Assembly (NCBI RefSeq): GCF_014133895.1
Contig: NC_050734.1
Span: 186,001-250,000 of the forward strand
Direction of reading: 5' to 3'
Length of the DNA stretch: 64,000 nt
DNA from: Torulaspora globosa
Lineage: Eukaryota > Ascomycota > Saccharomycetes > Saccharomycetales > Saccharomycetaceae
The position numbers were made by a program, and so were the translations under genes. Positions 20,974 through 31,397 of the stretch are shown in pieces. The notes under the pieces were generated by a model. The model saw nothing but the letters and a program-made list of their open reading frames with translations. It had not been told where the DNA came from and did no database searches. How positions within the stretch are numbered: the first letter of the stretch is position 1; every line of letters starts with the position of its first letter.

Positions 20974-21411
20974 ATGTTTGCATCAAGATTCCTTTCCATC
21001 AAGCCAAGATTGTCATTGGGCTCTTTCTCTTCTGTGGTTCGTCACCAAAGCAAGCTCTTCATGAGCTCGGAGACCAGAAAAGCTATAGACGAGGCAGTGG
21101 CATCCGCCCCAGTCGTGTTGTTCATGAAGGGAACACCAGAGTTCCCTCAGTGCGGTTTTTCGAGAGCCACAGTCCAAATGCTGGGCCAGCAAGGCGTGGA
21201 TCCTGCCAAGTTTGCAGCCTATAACGTTTTGGAGGACCCTGAGCTGCGTGAGGGCATCAAGGAATATAGCGAGTGGCCTACTATCCCACAGCTTTATGTG
21301 AATAAGGAGTTTATTGGGGGATGCGACATCCTTACGAACATGGCACAAACCGGGGATCTTGCAGCGCTCCTTGAAGAAGCTGATGCCTTGGTTCCAGAAG
21401 ACGGAGAATGA
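20974..21411 (+). CDS. GRX5: Mitochondrial monothiol glutaredoxin
   Basis: 145 residues (S. cerevisiae Grx5 is 150). A 30-residue Ser/Arg presequence ([14 protein letters not shown]) is followed by the monothiol glutaredoxin domain. The active site is C60-GFS in [11 protein letters not shown], and the conserved [19 protein letters not shown] follows. Grx5 passes [2Fe-2S] clusters from the Isu scaffold to targets in the mitochondrial matrix. The start at 20974 gives the expected presequence. It is followed by EXO5 on the opposite strand and PDR12, matching YPL059W/YPL058C with YBR163W interleaved. Confidence 0.95.
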   Translation: MFASRFLSIKPRLSLGSFSSVVRHQSKLFMSSETRKAIDEAVASAPVVLFMKGTPEFPQCGFSRATVQMLGQQGVDPAKFAAYNVLEDPELREGIKEYSEWPTIPQLYVNKEFIGGCDILTNMAQTGDLAALLEEADALVPEDGE

Positions 21412-21858
21412 TTGAGCATATGCCGTGACCTTTATTTATTTACAATACGAGGGATCGGCTGCCTGCCGTCAGATCTTTTGTATTTTTGTATTCTCATGCC
21501 TTTAGACTTGCAAATAATGGATTCTATATTTACAGCTCCGCTCTCTGTGCGATCCGAAGTTCCACCAAAGAGTTGAGAATATTGTTTGATGTCCCCGGTG
21601 TCTATTAGCGATCAGTATCGGCGAGCGATGACCAGCAAGAATCGTCAATCCTTGTTGCAACATCGATACGATCTTTCATCCAATGGATTCTAATATGCCG
21701 GGTTGCTTTGTAGTTGCTTTCGCTGTGTTGTTGTGTATTGGAAGAACTCAAGGCGCGAGCTTAGATTAAATTAGCTTGACGAAAACTATGAGGCTGGAAA
21801 ACCGAAGGAAAATATAAGTAAGGTTACCGGGAGGCTTCTCGCGTTAACGATGACGGAT
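21412..21858. other. Convergent intergenic region GRX5 / EXO5
   Basis: 447 bases between two 3' ends, long for a convergent gap in this window (others are 5-75 bases). It is AT-rich at both ends. I found no tRNA boxes and no C/D snoRNA box pair. Confidence 0.5.
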
Positions 21859-23484
21859 TTATTCTTCAGTTATTTTCTCCAGATCGCTCCCAAGCTGACG
21901 ACATTTATCAGTGATCTGCTTTCTCCATAGGCAGACCTCTTCATAATCGCAATGCTTGCAGTAGGTCATGACATTTTTCAAAGTCGGTTTGATTGGCTCG
22001 ATATCTCTCTTCCCGAACCAGAAACTTGCACTATTGAAACATTCCGATTTCATTAATTCAGGATCGTAATCAAAAACGATATTATGAAAGTTTTCCCCTT
22101 GGCAGTAATATTCAATTAGCAATGTGTCACTTAGCAATGGAGCAACCTCATGATACATTTGAGCTAGTCTTGCGGCAAAGTATCTCAGCGTCGGGGGCCT
22201 CGACCACAAGGTGAAGAATTCTTCGAATTTTTGGATCACACTTACGTCGGTGATCAGGTCGTAAAAATGGGTCACATCGTAAGCATCACCCTGGTCTCTG
22301 CCCGAAAAATAGCCGTCGTATGTTTCAAACCCAATATTCTCTCCGTCTCGTAAGCATCTCATATCCGATATGATCAAATCGGTCGCAGCCATCATACTGA
22401 TCAATTTTGAGGGTTCAATCGGCCTGTCGATATCCATTTTGCGCCTTTGGGCGTTTAGGAGAAGCCTTTGATAGGTGCCAGATGGACTGGAGCCCAAAGT
22501 TTCGAGAAATGATCTGTAATACATAACCTGCAGTTTTGTCGATTTGACGACACTATTCTGTGTTGGAATTTTTCGAATGGACCTTGTCTTGATATCACTC
22601 AGAACAATCCCATATTTTTGTTTGAGTAGTTCTTTCTGGCCCTCTATCTGGTTTAGGACGTCGGCTATGTACAAATTCGGTCTGCTCTCAATGCAGCCAA
22701 TTAACCCCAGTGGTTTACCATGAAAGCGAGCTCGGCGCGTCAAAACAAGGTGATCTATAACTCCACTGACCAGTACTTCTTCTTCTGAAACCACAGGACC
22801 CTCAACCATCTGACATGAGTTTGGGTCTAGAAACCCATGACACAGTACTTCCCTAGCTTCGCCCACCGTAAAAAGATTAACTAACTTGCCGATACTTTCA
22901 TACCACGACCCAACCAATTCATGGTATTCATCGGTAGGGATGGCAACCTCGAAATGCTCCATAAATTCGTGCCAATCTTCTGGGATTCGATGCGTCTCAT
23001 CTTCCAGCTTTTGGTGCGTTTCCAACCCTTCTATGACTTGAGGATGCTCATAGATGGGTGCCTTCGCATAGATGTCATAGGACTCTCGCAACTCGCACCA
23101 TCGTTTGGTCAAAAGCTTGGTAACAGATAGTCTGGGCTTGCCGTGTAATGTCTGTTTGCCAGTGTCGGGATCGACTGTCCGCCCAAGATGGGCATCCCAG
23201 TACGGGTTTGGTCGCTCCTTAGGAAGCTTAAAAGGAAGATATCCAGGGTTATCTGGGTCACAACCGAAGGCTCTCCGGACATCTGGAAGCTTTTTTTCCA
23301 AGTACTCTTGCCTGGTGCTCGTCCTCCTTGTTCGGGATCTTCCATGAGACGATTCAATGAAAAATGGTAAAGCTGAGATTTGATCTCTTTCCTTTCTTGT
23401 TAATAGACCTCCCTCTGGAAGGGGTCGACCCTGATGGGTGAAAGACGTAGCATTTGTGGAAAATCGACGACAAAAGGCTTTCAT
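21859..23484 (-). CDS. EXO5: Mitochondrial exonuclease V
   Basis: 541 residues (S. cerevisiae 585). The N-terminus (MKAFCRRFSTNATSF) looks like a mitochondrial presequence. The PD-(D/E)XK core is visible in SGVIDHL and LSDIKTRS. The C-terminal CKHCDYEEVC (about residues 510-519), with an earlier Cys in LCHGF, supplies ligands for the iron-sulfur cluster typical of the family. Exo5 degrades single-stranded DNA and is needed to maintain mtDNA in S. cerevisiae. The Met at 23484 gives the presequence. Confidence 0.93.
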   Translation of the reverse strand: MKAFCRRFSTNATSFTHQGRPLPEGGLLTRKERDQISALPFFIESSHGRSRTRRTSTRQEYLEKKLPDVRRAFGCDPDNPGYLPFKLPKERPNPYWDAHLGRTVDPDTGKQTLHGKPRLSVTKLLTKRWCELRESYDIYAKAPIYEHPQVIEGLETHQKLEDETHRIPEDWHEFMEHFEVAIPTDEYHELVGSWYESIGKLVNLFTVGEAREVLCHGFLDPNSCQMVEGPVVSEEEVLVSGVIDHLVLTRRARFHGKPLGLIGCIESRPNLYIADVLNQIEGQKELLKQKYGIVLSDIKTRSIRKIPTQNSVVKSTKLQVMYYRSFLETLGSSPSGTYQRLLLNAQRRKMDIDRPIEPSKLISMMAATDLIISDMRCLRDGENIGFETYDGYFSGRDQGDAYDVTHFYDLITDVSVIQKFEEFFTLWSRPPTLRYFAARLAQMYHEVAPLLSDTLLIEYYCQGENFHNIVFDYDPELMKSECFNSASFWFGKRDIEPIKPTLKNVMTYCKHCDYEEVCLWRKQITDKCRQLGSDLEKITEE

Positions 23485-23816
23485 TCGATAAAGTAAACTT
23501 ATTTCTTCCGCTCAAAAACCAATAGTGCTCATGTTTCTTCAACTTGCTGCTTCAAGGACCTAAATATCTCCTGAGATCACCAGTCGGCTCCTCTGAACTT
23601 CGGTCTCACACGCGATTGTTGATGTTTTCTGGCGCAACGTAAACAGAAGACGCGACTATTTAAAAGTCCAGAAATAATGAGATATAATAAACTGTCTATA
23701 CTGAGAATATACATATACATAGTTGGGTATTATTTTGTTTGAGTATTATGGAAATAATGTCTGAGGCCTCCATTGGGAACAACACCTGTCTGAGACAAGG
23801 TTGTCCCTGGCAAGAT
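23485..23816. other. Intergenic region PDR12 3' end / EXO5 promoter
   Basis: 332 bases serving as EXO5 promoter and PDR12 terminator. AT-rich polyadenylation-type sequence with TATATA runs lies at 23690-23720. No gene seen. Confidence 0.55.
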
Positions 23817-26800
23817 TCAGTTTTTCTTGATTTTATCAGCGTCACCTGGCTTTTGCTGGAAGATGGTCGTATCCTTCTCATGTCTTTCCTTTCTAGGACC
23901 ATTGAACCACTTCTTGAAATCCAGCACAGATTTGAGTGACCAGACCTTGACTCTCATAATGTAGTAGCAAGCACACATGGCGAATAGGTTGAAAGCGATG
24001 TAAACCCACATGAAACCGAAATTTCTCCATCTTTGATCCCATTTGACGTTGTACTGGGCAACCACTTGATCTTGCATGGAGTAAGGACAGTATTGGCAAT
24101 TCTCTGTGGCGTCGTGGTTGACCAGATAACCTGGATTGTTGCTCAAGTACGTACCCAAATACTCGCCACAGGTTTGGCCCGCCGGTGGATCCATGACAGT
24201 GAATTCATGTTCTGAGCAGATAACCGGTTTGTTGTGCACCAAGGGCCCGACCAAAGCTTGGACGACGTAAGTAAAGGGCGAGACGTTGTACATGAATCTT
24301 CTCCAGAAACCAGGCATTTTCTGTCTTGGCTGTAATATACCACAGAACAGAAGCATGGCAGCGAACAGATTGGAGTTGATCATCGAAGCAGAAGGGACAT
24401 CTGGAGACAAGTACAAGATCCACAGACCATAAGAACAGAAGTAAGCGGGAAAAATCAACACGTAGAAGAAAAAGAAGAAACCTGCGTGCGATGCTCTGCC
24501 GCTGTACTGGGCAGGCCAATAGTAGCAAATGTAACACATAAATTGACACGCGGTGGACCACATTGTTTCGACCAGGAAATGACTCAATAGCAGGGCACTC
24601 CAGTGGAAAGTGTTGGAGGATGCTTCTCTCACTTCATACAGCTCTCTGCTTGCATAGGCGAAGACCTGCAATTGGTTGATCATGGCCACCGAAACCAGTA
24701 AAATCATAAAAATGGAGGAAAAAGCTTGTTGAGCGCCGCCAATGGAATGATTGACACCGACGTAGGAAAGACCCACAAAAAGCGCACAAGAAACACACTC
24801 CAAAAATTTACCTCTGATATAGACCGGTGACCTCCAAAACTGCAGTGCGGTTCTCCTGACTAGGGCCTTCATTTGAGTCGCATAAGAGGCAGCAAATTTG
24901 CCAGCCAATTCGGGATCGTCAGCGGTGGGTCTGCTTGGAAGAACGCGATGAAGCTCCTCGACTTCTTCCCTCGCAGCAGCACATTCAGGAGAATTTTTCC
25001 ATAGCTCGTGCCAATCAGCATCTGCACTAGCCGTGGCACCGGCACCAATACAATTCAGCATATACTCAGCAGGGTTTTCAGACTTATCACACTTGACACC
25101 AGATTGACGCTCGAAGTAACTCAACAAAGTGCTTGAGTTTTCGCCGATATCACCAAAGTAGACCATTTTACCACCTTTTTTCAATAGCAACAACCTATCG
25201 AACTGTTCAAACAGCGTAGCAGAAGGTTGATGAATGGTACAAAGAATAGATTGTCCTGAATCAGCCAAAGCTCTCATGAACTGAACGATGGACCATGCAG
25301 ATTGAGAGTCCAGGCCAGACGTAGGTTCATCCAAAAAGAGCAGCAAAGAAGGTTTTGCGACCAGTTCAACACCAATAGATAGCTTTTTCCTCTGTTCGAC
25401 ATTAAGACCTCTACCAGTCTTACCGACCAAAGCTTCCGCGTAATTTTGCATACCTAATAAAGTGATGATCTTTTCGACATACTCATATTTTTCCTCCAAT
25501 GGTGTAGACGCAGGTTGTCTCAATTCGGCGGCAAATCTCAGAGATTCTCTAACTGAAAGTTCGGCCATATGGTTGTCAGCCTGAGCGACGTAACCACAAG
25601 ATCTGTTGAAAGAAGCAGGTAGGGGCTTTGCGTTGACAAGCATATCACCGGTTATGACACCCATATTGATTCTTTGGGCCAAGACATTAAGCAGAGTCGT
25701 TTTACCAGCACCGGATTCACCCATTAGCGCTGTCATTTTACCTGGCTTCACATAACCGAAGACATCACTTAGTAGCTGTCTCGTGGAGCCATCATAGGGA
25801 ATGACGTAGTTCAAATGATTCCAAGTAAACACATCCTTTTCAGCAATAACTTTTGTCAAGTCGACGCCTGGCCCATTCAGAGCTTCCATCATTTCTTCTC
25901 TCGTTGCAGTTCTAGCCTCAGCAGATTCAGTACCAAAACTAGGCATATGCCCCCTCTTGTACAGTAGTAAATCACCGCCGCCCTCCAAGGGCTTCAAGAA
26001 TTCCGACAGAACGACGTTGAACACAATATAACCGAAAGTCCAAACAACATTGATACCCCAATTTCTCCATGCGTGTTTGTATGCAAAGTGATACTGGCTT
26101 TTGATATAGGTATCTCCACTCACGTATAGGTGACCTTTAATAGCGCCCGCGGCGTGACAAATCTGATTGGCGATTGACACGTTCTCATAACCGGGGCCAC
26201 TGGGTATCAATTGACTGCATAACATTTCTCTTCCGTGAAATTCGGTTGACATCAAACTTTCGAATCCATAAGTCAGAGGATTCAAGTAATGGAACCATCT
26301 GATCCAGTGGTGCATTTGGCCGATAGGCAAAACGAAACCCGCATAGGTACAAAGCATCAGAATCCAAAGACCACCAATAGCATGAGCAGTTTCACCATCT
26401 TTTGTGAGCGTAGCAACGAACTTGAACACGAAGGAAGTACATTGTTGCACGGTAAACAGGTAAAGCAAATATTGGAAGAAAGCAGCAGCGGTGAATTTTA
26501 GATATGGAATCCAGTAAGAAACAAGTGACAAAATGATAATAGCCACCAGTTTAGTTGGGATATCAGTGATAATTTCTTGCAATGACTCAGCTGAAATGTG
26601 ATACATTGAGTATGATTTCTGTTTCACAATTATTGGTCTGGTCGCGAAGGAATTAGCTATTTCTGCCAAAGAGGTAACAGCGGCGAAAAGTAAGACATAA
26701 AAAAGCAAACCACCACGAGAGTATGCACCTGCAGTAGTTGACTGACTCTTGGGATCAATTCTATGAAACATGGAACCGACAACTAAACCTTTGATTAAGA

Positions 26801-28343
26801 AAGACGACAGATAAACTTTCGTATATGTAGAATCACCCTTAACTCTTTGAAAACCACGTATCATACAATACCAGACTTGTGTCCAGTAGTTGACAACATA
26901 TTGAGAGCTGGCACGTTGACCTGCTTGTAATCTCTGCTTTTTAGCTATCTCTAATCTGTCTCTGGTTTCCTCTGGTGGATGTCTTGCTTGATAATCATCG
27001 TAACTTCTTAAAACTTCCTGGTATTCTTCCGAATTTAACCAGTACTCCTCAAACTCAGCACCAGATTTTGGGACTTTGTCCTCATAACCGGGGGCGATTT
27101 CTAAGGTTCTGTTTTCAAAATCGACAGTGACGCTGGTCAGGAATTCCGCAGACGTCATTCTATTTGGTTTCACCCATCCCATTCTTTGGAAATAACCCAC
27201 AGCCTTATCAGCTGGGCCGAAGTAAATCTGTCTGCCATTGTAAAGCACGGTAGTCTTATCAAAAAGCTGATAAATATTCTCACCGGCCTGATAAATTGCT
27301 ACAACCGCCGAGTTGTTAACCATATTTGTCGCAGTTCTAATAGCTTGCGCAAATTCGAGCGCAGTGGAAGCATCCAAACCTCTGGTAGCATTATCCCAAG
27401 AATAAATCGAAGCATTCATAGCCTGCGCTTCGACCAAAGAGACACGCTTTCTTTCACCACCAGAAACACCTCTCACAAAATCGTTTCCGACTTTGGTAGC
27501 ATACGTGTGCCTTAAGCCGAACACAGTGCACCACATGTCTCTAATGTTGTTGACATACTCCTTTCTAGTCATTTGATCCACTCTAACACGAGGAGTCTTA
27601 CATTTCAAAGCGAAATCAATGGTTTCCTTCACCGTGATCTTTGGGAAATGGAAATCCAGCTCAGGACAGTAGATAACGTAACCCTTATAGTTGGACATCA
27701 TTTCATGTTGGTCCAACCCATCGTAAGAAAATTCACCTTGAACTTCGACCAATTCACCCGTCTCGCCTGACACACACTTTAGAAGAGTAGAACAACCAGC
27801 GCCAGGTCGTCCGACGACAAACAACATTTCACCAGACTCGACCACACCGGTACAATTTTGAATGATATTTCTCAATGGGAGATCTGTCTTTCTACCAAAA
27901 AGACGACCAAGATGCTTAGGTGCTGAGACAATACCACGAAGCATTTCTTCGACACTCGGTCCAAAAGCAGCGGACGCATCGATACCGACAGCGGTTAAAT
28001 TCCTGAAGGCAACGCCGGAATCACCTGGCTCGATACCTTGCTCCAACTGACGCGACCTCAAATAATTCAGCAATGCACGAAGATCGAAATCCAGTGTATC
28101 GACTTCGAACTTTTCCATCTGCTTTTTCGTCTTGGTAGACAAAACTCTTGCCATCGAAGCCAATCTTTCAACACCTTCCTCATTGGACAACATTTGGCTC
28201 AAGTGACGAGACAATTGTGATGTGACACCCAACTGCTCGGCATCATCTGCGCCTCTTGCAAAGCTCTGAACAGACTCAGCATACGAGTGGTTCTCGTCGT
28301 TGGACGAGAAATCCTTATCCTCATGTGCTTCCTTTGAAGACAT
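23817..28343 (-). CDS. PDR12: PDR-type ABC transporter exporting weak organic acids
   Basis: 1508 residues (S. cerevisiae Pdr12 is 1511), very similar throughout. Layout is NBD-TMD-NBD-TMD. NBD1 has the degenerate fungal Walker A GRPGAGCSTLLK (Cys in place of Lys, about residue 176) and signature VSGGERKRVS. NBD2 has GESGAGKTTLLN, the altered signature LNVEQRKKLS and Walker B LLFLDEPTSGLD. Two blocks of six helices follow the NBDs, with Cys-containing loops near residues 1390-1420. Pdr12 exports sorbate, benzoate and propionate from the plasma membrane and is induced by War1 in S. cerevisiae. The conserved N-terminus (ATG at 28343) matches. Position next to GRX5 agrees with YPL058C rather than PDR5. 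Confidence 0.96.
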   Translation of the reverse strand: MSSKEAHEDKDFSSNDENHSYAESVQSFARGADDAEQLGVTSQLSRHLSQMLSNEEGVERLASMARVLSTKTKKQMEKFEVDTLDFDLRALLNYLRSRQLEQGIEPGDSGVAFRNLTAVGIDASAAFGPSVEEMLRGIVSAPKHLGRLFGRKTDLPLRNIIQNCTGVVESGEMLFVVGRPGAGCSTLLKCVSGETGELVEVQGEFSYDGLDQHEMMSNYKGYVIYCPELDFHFPKITVKETIDFALKCKTPRVRVDQMTRKEYVNNIRDMWCTVFGLRHTYATKVGNDFVRGVSGGERKRVSLVEAQAMNASIYSWDNATRGLDASTALEFAQAIRTATNMVNNSAVVAIYQAGENIYQLFDKTTVLYNGRQIYFGPADKAVGYFQRMGWVKPNRMTSAEFLTSVTVDFENRTLEIAPGYEDKVPKSGAEFEEYWLNSEEYQEVLRSYDDYQARHPPEETRDRLEIAKKQRLQAGQRASSQYVVNYWTQVWYCMIRGFQRVKGDSTYTKVYLSSFLIKGLVVGSMFHRIDPKSQSTTAGAYSRGGLLFYVLLFAAVTSLAEIANSFATRPIIVKQKSYSMYHISAESLQEIITDIPTKLVAIIILSLVSYWIPYLKFTAAAFFQYLLYLFTVQQCTSFVFKFVATLTKDGETAHAIGGLWILMLCTYAGFVLPIGQMHHWIRWFHYLNPLTYGFESLMSTEFHGREMLCSQLIPSGPGYENVSIANQICHAAGAIKGHLYVSGDTYIKSQYHFAYKHAWRNWGINVVWTFGYIVFNVVLSEFLKPLEGGGDLLLYKRGHMPSFGTESAEARTATREEMMEALNGPGVDLTKVIAEKDVFTWNHLNYVIPYDGSTRQLLSDVFGYVKPGKMTALMGESGAGKTTLLNVLAQRINMGVITGDMLVNAKPLPASFNRSCGYVAQADNHMAELSVRESLRFAAELRQPASTPLEEKYEYVEKIITLLGMQNYAEALVGKTGRGLNVEQRKKLSIGVELVAKPSLLLFLDEPTSGLDSQSAWSIVQFMRALADSGQSILCTIHQPSATLFEQFDRLLLLKKGGKMVYFGDIGENSSTLLSYFERQSGVKCDKSENPAEYMLNCIGAGATASADADWHELWKNSPECAAAREEVEELHRVLPSRPTADDPELAGKFAASYATQMKALVRRTALQFWRSPVYIRGKFLECVSCALFVGLSYVGVNHSIGGAQQAFSSIFMILLVSVAMINQLQVFAYASRELYEVREASSNTFHWSALLLSHFLVETMWSTACQFMCYICYYWPAQYSGRASHAGFFFFFYVLIFPAYFCSYGLWILYLSPDVPSASMINSNLFAAMLLFCGILQPRQKMPGFWRRFMYNVSPFTYVVQALVGPLVHNKPVICSEHEFTVMDPPAGQTCGEYLGTYLSNNPGYLVNHDATENCQYCPYSMQDQVVAQYNVKWDQRWRNFGFMWVYIAFNLFAMCACYYIMRVKVWSLKSVLDFKKWFNGPRKERHEKDTTIFQQKPGDADKIKKN

Positions 28344-29084
28344 AGTGATTGTTCCTCGCTACAACTCCGACACCAAAACAGCTAGCTCTCAACGCATCAG
28401 TAGCGTTATCAATCATCTTCTTCCTGCTCTTATATACATATGGATAACCATCTCTTTGACTGCTCACCAGAGCGGGAATATTAACACCGGTTAGACTCTC
28501 GATGACACCAAAAGCGTCGATGGAATCAAAAATATCGACCTTGCCGCTCTATCTTTTGTTAATGCAGACCCGATCGGTTGTTACAGAACATCGGTTTTCG
28601 ATCTCGCATTTCCTAAGAGCCGACCTGAAAAAAACAACGCAGCACAAATCATTCTTGGGCCTGGTCCGTGCAACGGCGGCTAACCACAGCGCGATACCGG
28701 ATTCAGTCTTGAGCTATTATAATATGATGTTTTGTCTTATTTTGGTGGCTGTGGAACGAACCAAGGTCAGATAACATCTCTCTCTCTATCTTATCCGTGG
28801 ATTATCTCCCATGGGCCGCGAAAGCTCTGCAATCGGAAAACAACAGGCTTTTCATCTGTAAATACTGGATTGGGAGGCGAACCGATTTGGTGTCAACATA
28901 GACATATTCTTTAGCCTTGCAAAGCTCTCCCATCACATGATACTCGAAATGCAGCCCATGAGCTTACTAAGTCCCTGTAACGGATTAAGTCACGTATATT
29001 TGCTTTATTTAGACCGGGTCCTTCGGCATATCCCAGGTGTCCCTCTAGGTGAGTGAGTAAAGTTAAATGTATTACGTCTCGAAT
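28344..29084. other. PDR12 promoter region
   Basis: 741 bases between the YSY6 stop and PDR12. A TATA box lies near the gene. CGG triplets at 28575-28577 and 28592-28594 sit within CCGATCGG and ATCGG contexts, the kind of site bound by zinc-cluster factors such as War1. No PDRE (CCGCGG) is present. The plus-strand frame 28502-28774 (90 codons) is not supported. Confidence 0.55.
28429..28436 (-). promoter_or_regulatory. TATA box of PDR12
   Basis: TATATAAG on the minus strand, about 90 bases before the ATG. Confidence 0.6.
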
Positions 29085-29282
29085 TTAAAGCAGATAACTT
29101 ACCAATTCGATGATCCCGCCGCCAATAATCAAAAACGCCAGCAACAACAGCCATGGTTTAGAGATCGTAAACCCGGTTTGCGAATCGCCCTTTGCCTTCT
29201 TCTTACCAAACTTCCTGTGCTTTTCATTCTTCTTGGCGAACTTCTGATTGGCCAACCTCTGCTTAGGAGTCTGAACAGCCAT
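29085..29282 (-). CDS. YSY6: Ysy6, ER membrane protein of the RAMP4/SERP1 family
   Basis: 65 residues, exactly the S. cerevisiae Ysy6 length. It starts MAVQTPKQRLANQKFAKKNE, continues with a basic stretch (KHRKFGKKK) and ends in one tail-anchor helix (residues 45-63, PWLLLLAFLIIGGGIIEL). RAMP4-type proteins associate with the Sec61 translocon. ATG at 29282. It is divergent from TOS1, as in S. cerevisiae (YBR162W-A/YBR162C). Confidence 0.95.
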   Translation of the reverse strand: MAVQTPKQRLANQKFAKKNEKHRKFGKKKAKGDSQTGFTISKPWLLLLAFLIIGGGIIELVSYLL

Positions 29283-29427
29283 CTCTACCAACAGGAAACC
29301 TCTGCTGATCTACACTCACAGTAACCTACGTCGTCTTGTGGTGACAATAGTGGCAAATACAGGCGCCCATCGTATCGATAAACAACCGCCGCCTTCACTT
29401 TTCGTGAATCGTGACCTGTAAATTTCA

Positions 29428-29434
29428 TTACCCG
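29428..29434 (+). promoter_or_regulatory. Reb1-type site between YSY6 and TOS1
   Basis: Exact TTACCCG, about 150 bases upstream of the YSY6 start. Confidence 0.45.
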
Positions 29435-29526
29435 GCTACCGGTTTTTCACTGTTGTCATCCTACACGGAGAAGGATCGAGCCAGAACTCAGAACTCGGAA
29501 AATCATCAGAAACATGGCTGACACAC

Positions 29527-29555
29527 ACGCGAAATGAAACGACGACGCGGACGCG
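29527..29555 (+). promoter_or_regulatory. SCB/MCB cluster upstream of TOS1
   Basis: CGCGAAA (Swi4-type SCB, CRCGAAA) at 29528-29534 overlaps ACGCG at 29527-29531. Two more ACGCG cores lie at 29545-29549 and 29551-29555. The name TOS1 means target of SBF, so G1/S-boxes about 430 bases upstream fit the known regulation. Confidence 0.65.
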
Positions 29556-29969
29556 AATGGCTCTGTGCGGAGCTCTCTGTGTGATTTTCCTATTTGGGAC
29601 ATTTGAAGACTCAAGGCACACTGTTCGAGCGACAGCGACGCTGGTAAGTTCAGCATTCTTCTCTATACCGGATTGTTGACGCTACACGTCTTGTATTATG
29701 TTTGGGAAGGTTAGCATAAAACTCAGCAACGTCTGACGTTTCGTGGGAATTCGGGAATGGTAGGAATAACGTTCTTGGACAGTGGTTCTTTTCGTTACTT
29801 CCCACCTTTCAGCTTCCGTTGTAGAAAAAAAAAGTCTTATAACAAGTTATAACCAATTCAACTTCTTTCACTCCAGTACCGTCGTTATATATCCAACTGT
29901 TAGTCATTCCTTCTATCGTTGATCAACTTTCACTCCTTCGATTCTAAAACTGGGTAGAGAGATAAAGTA

Positions 29970-31397
29970 ATGAAATTTATCAAAAGTCTGTGTGCTGCGT
30001 CCCTAACAGCGCTGTCGGTTGCGCAGGCCGGATGTGTCATGAGCGGTGGTAACTACTACTGTTCAGAGACCGATGCTGTGGTTTTTTCGAATGTCGGTTA
30101 CTCCGGTTCGTATAAGGATGTGACTTCCATGGACGAAAGCAGCGGGGTCTGTCTTCAGGATACCGTTTCATTCTCAGGGTCCTTAGCCCCTCTGGATGAG
30201 GAGTTGTCGGTTCACTTCAGAGGTCCTTTGAGACTGCTGCAATTTGGTGTCTACTATCCATCCGGTGGCAGCTCCTTGGGCAAGAGAGATAACCAGGTGC
30301 AGGAGGAGCCTTGTGAGGAGACTGTGCAAAGCCATAAACATAAGAGAGAAGTCGCTGTCGAATACGTGCAAGTGACTTCCACCGTCTATGTTAACAACAA
30401 AGGTCAGCCTGTGACATCGTCTGTGGCGCAACAGGAGGCCCCAGGTAATCCCGCTACGGACGTGGTATCTTCTTACACCTTTGTCAACACGATTGTTACC
30501 CCATCCACAAGTGCCACTCCATCCACTGGTACATCTGCAACCACCGTCCTAACCGGCGGACGCGCCGGTAGCAGCTCACCAGAGCCCGCGTCCTCCTCCT
30601 CCATTGTTTCCCTATCTTCATCTACCAAATCTTCCGCTTCGGCATCGAGCACCAGCGGTTCCAGCACTTCCGGCGCTTGGGTCAGAAGTTCCTATTTCCA
30701 ACCCGGCTCCGCGTCAAACTGTGTGTTCATGAACCACCAAGGCGGTTCCGCAGGCTCCGGGGTCTGGTCCGCAGCGTTCGGTAACTCCATCTGTTACGCT
30801 TCCTCTGACGGTGTCAGCGGTGCCAGTTCCGCACAGGCGCTAGGAGACGTTACCATCAAATCCGGTCAAGAATATATGATCTTCTCTGGCTCCCAATGCA
30901 GTGGTAACGACTGTGGCTACTACAGAAAGAATATTCCTGCATACCACGGGTTTGGCGGTGAGAACAAGATCTTTGTCTTTGAGTTTTCCATGCCTTACGA
31001 CACCGCCGGCAGTGGGTACAACCAGGACATGCCTGCAATCTGGTTCTTGAACGCCAAGATCCCACGTACCTTGCAATACGGCAAATCTGAATGTTCCTGC
31101 TGGAAGACCGGCTGTGGCGAATTCGATCTGTTCGAAATCTTGTCTCCAGGCTCAGACAAACTGATCACACACGTTCACGATGGTCAGGGTAGTGATGGTA
31201 CCTCAACTGGCGGCGGCGGTACGCAGGACTACTTCCAAAGGCCTACCAGCGGCACCATGAAGGCCGCTGTGATCTTCAACGGTTCCGATAAGACCATTCA
31301 CATCGTCAAGGTCGACGATGACTTCGACGCTCAGCTGTCCAGCGACGTGGTTAACTCTTGGTTACAAAAGTCAGGCTCCACCGCTGCCTTGGCTTAA
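29970..31397 (+). CDS. TOS1: Tos1, secreted cell-wall protein with a glucanase-like domain
   Basis: 475 residues (S. cerevisiae 455). Signal peptide at residues 1-20 (MKFIKSLCAASLTALSVAQA). Next come a short Cys-containing N-terminal domain, a Kex2-type KR site (LGKRDN, then HKRE), and a Ser/Thr-rich linker of about residues 165-235. The conserved C-terminal domain contains VFEFSMPYD and SCWKTGCGEFDLFEIL, the latter with acidic residues placed as in glycoside hydrolases. Tos1 is covalently bound to the wall, with endo-beta-1,3-glucanase activity proposed for the family. ATG at 29970. Cell-cycle boxes lie upstream. Confidence 0.94.
   Translation: MKFIKSLCAASLTALSVAQAGCVMSGGNYYCSETDAVVFSNVGYSGSYKDVTSMDESSGVCLQDTVSFSGSLAPLDEELSVHFRGPLRLLQFGVYYPSGGSSLGKRDNQVQEEPCEETVQSHKHKREVAVEYVQVTSTVYVNNKGQPVTSSVAQQEAPGNPATDVVSSYTFVNTIVTPSTSATPSTGTSATTVLTGGRAGSSSPEPASSSSIVSLSSSTKSSASASSTSGSSTSGAWVRSSYFQPGSASNCVFMNHQGGSAGSGVWSAAFGNSICYASSDGVSGASSAQALGDVTIKSGQEYMIFSGSQCSGNDCGYYRKNIPAYHGFGGENKIFVFEFSMPYDTAGSGYNQDMPAIWFLNAKIPRTLQYGKSECSCWKTGCGEFDLFEILSPGSDKLITHVHDGQGSDGTSTGGGGTQDYFQRPTSGTMKAAVIFNGSDKTIHIVKVDDDFDAQLSSDVVNSWLQKSGSTAALA

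Larger units (their letters stand above)
29283..29969. other. Divergent intergenic region YSY6 / TOS1
   Basis: 687 bases with a Reb1 site near YSY6 and a cluster of cell-cycle boxes, listed separately. TATATATC near 29886 may be the TOS1 TATA. The minus-strand frames 29436-29656 are not supported. Confidence 0.6.

Noticed and set aside
28502..28774. 90-codon plus-strand frame in the PDR12 promoter
   Set aside because: No recognisable product; overlaps the expected regulatory region of PDR12.
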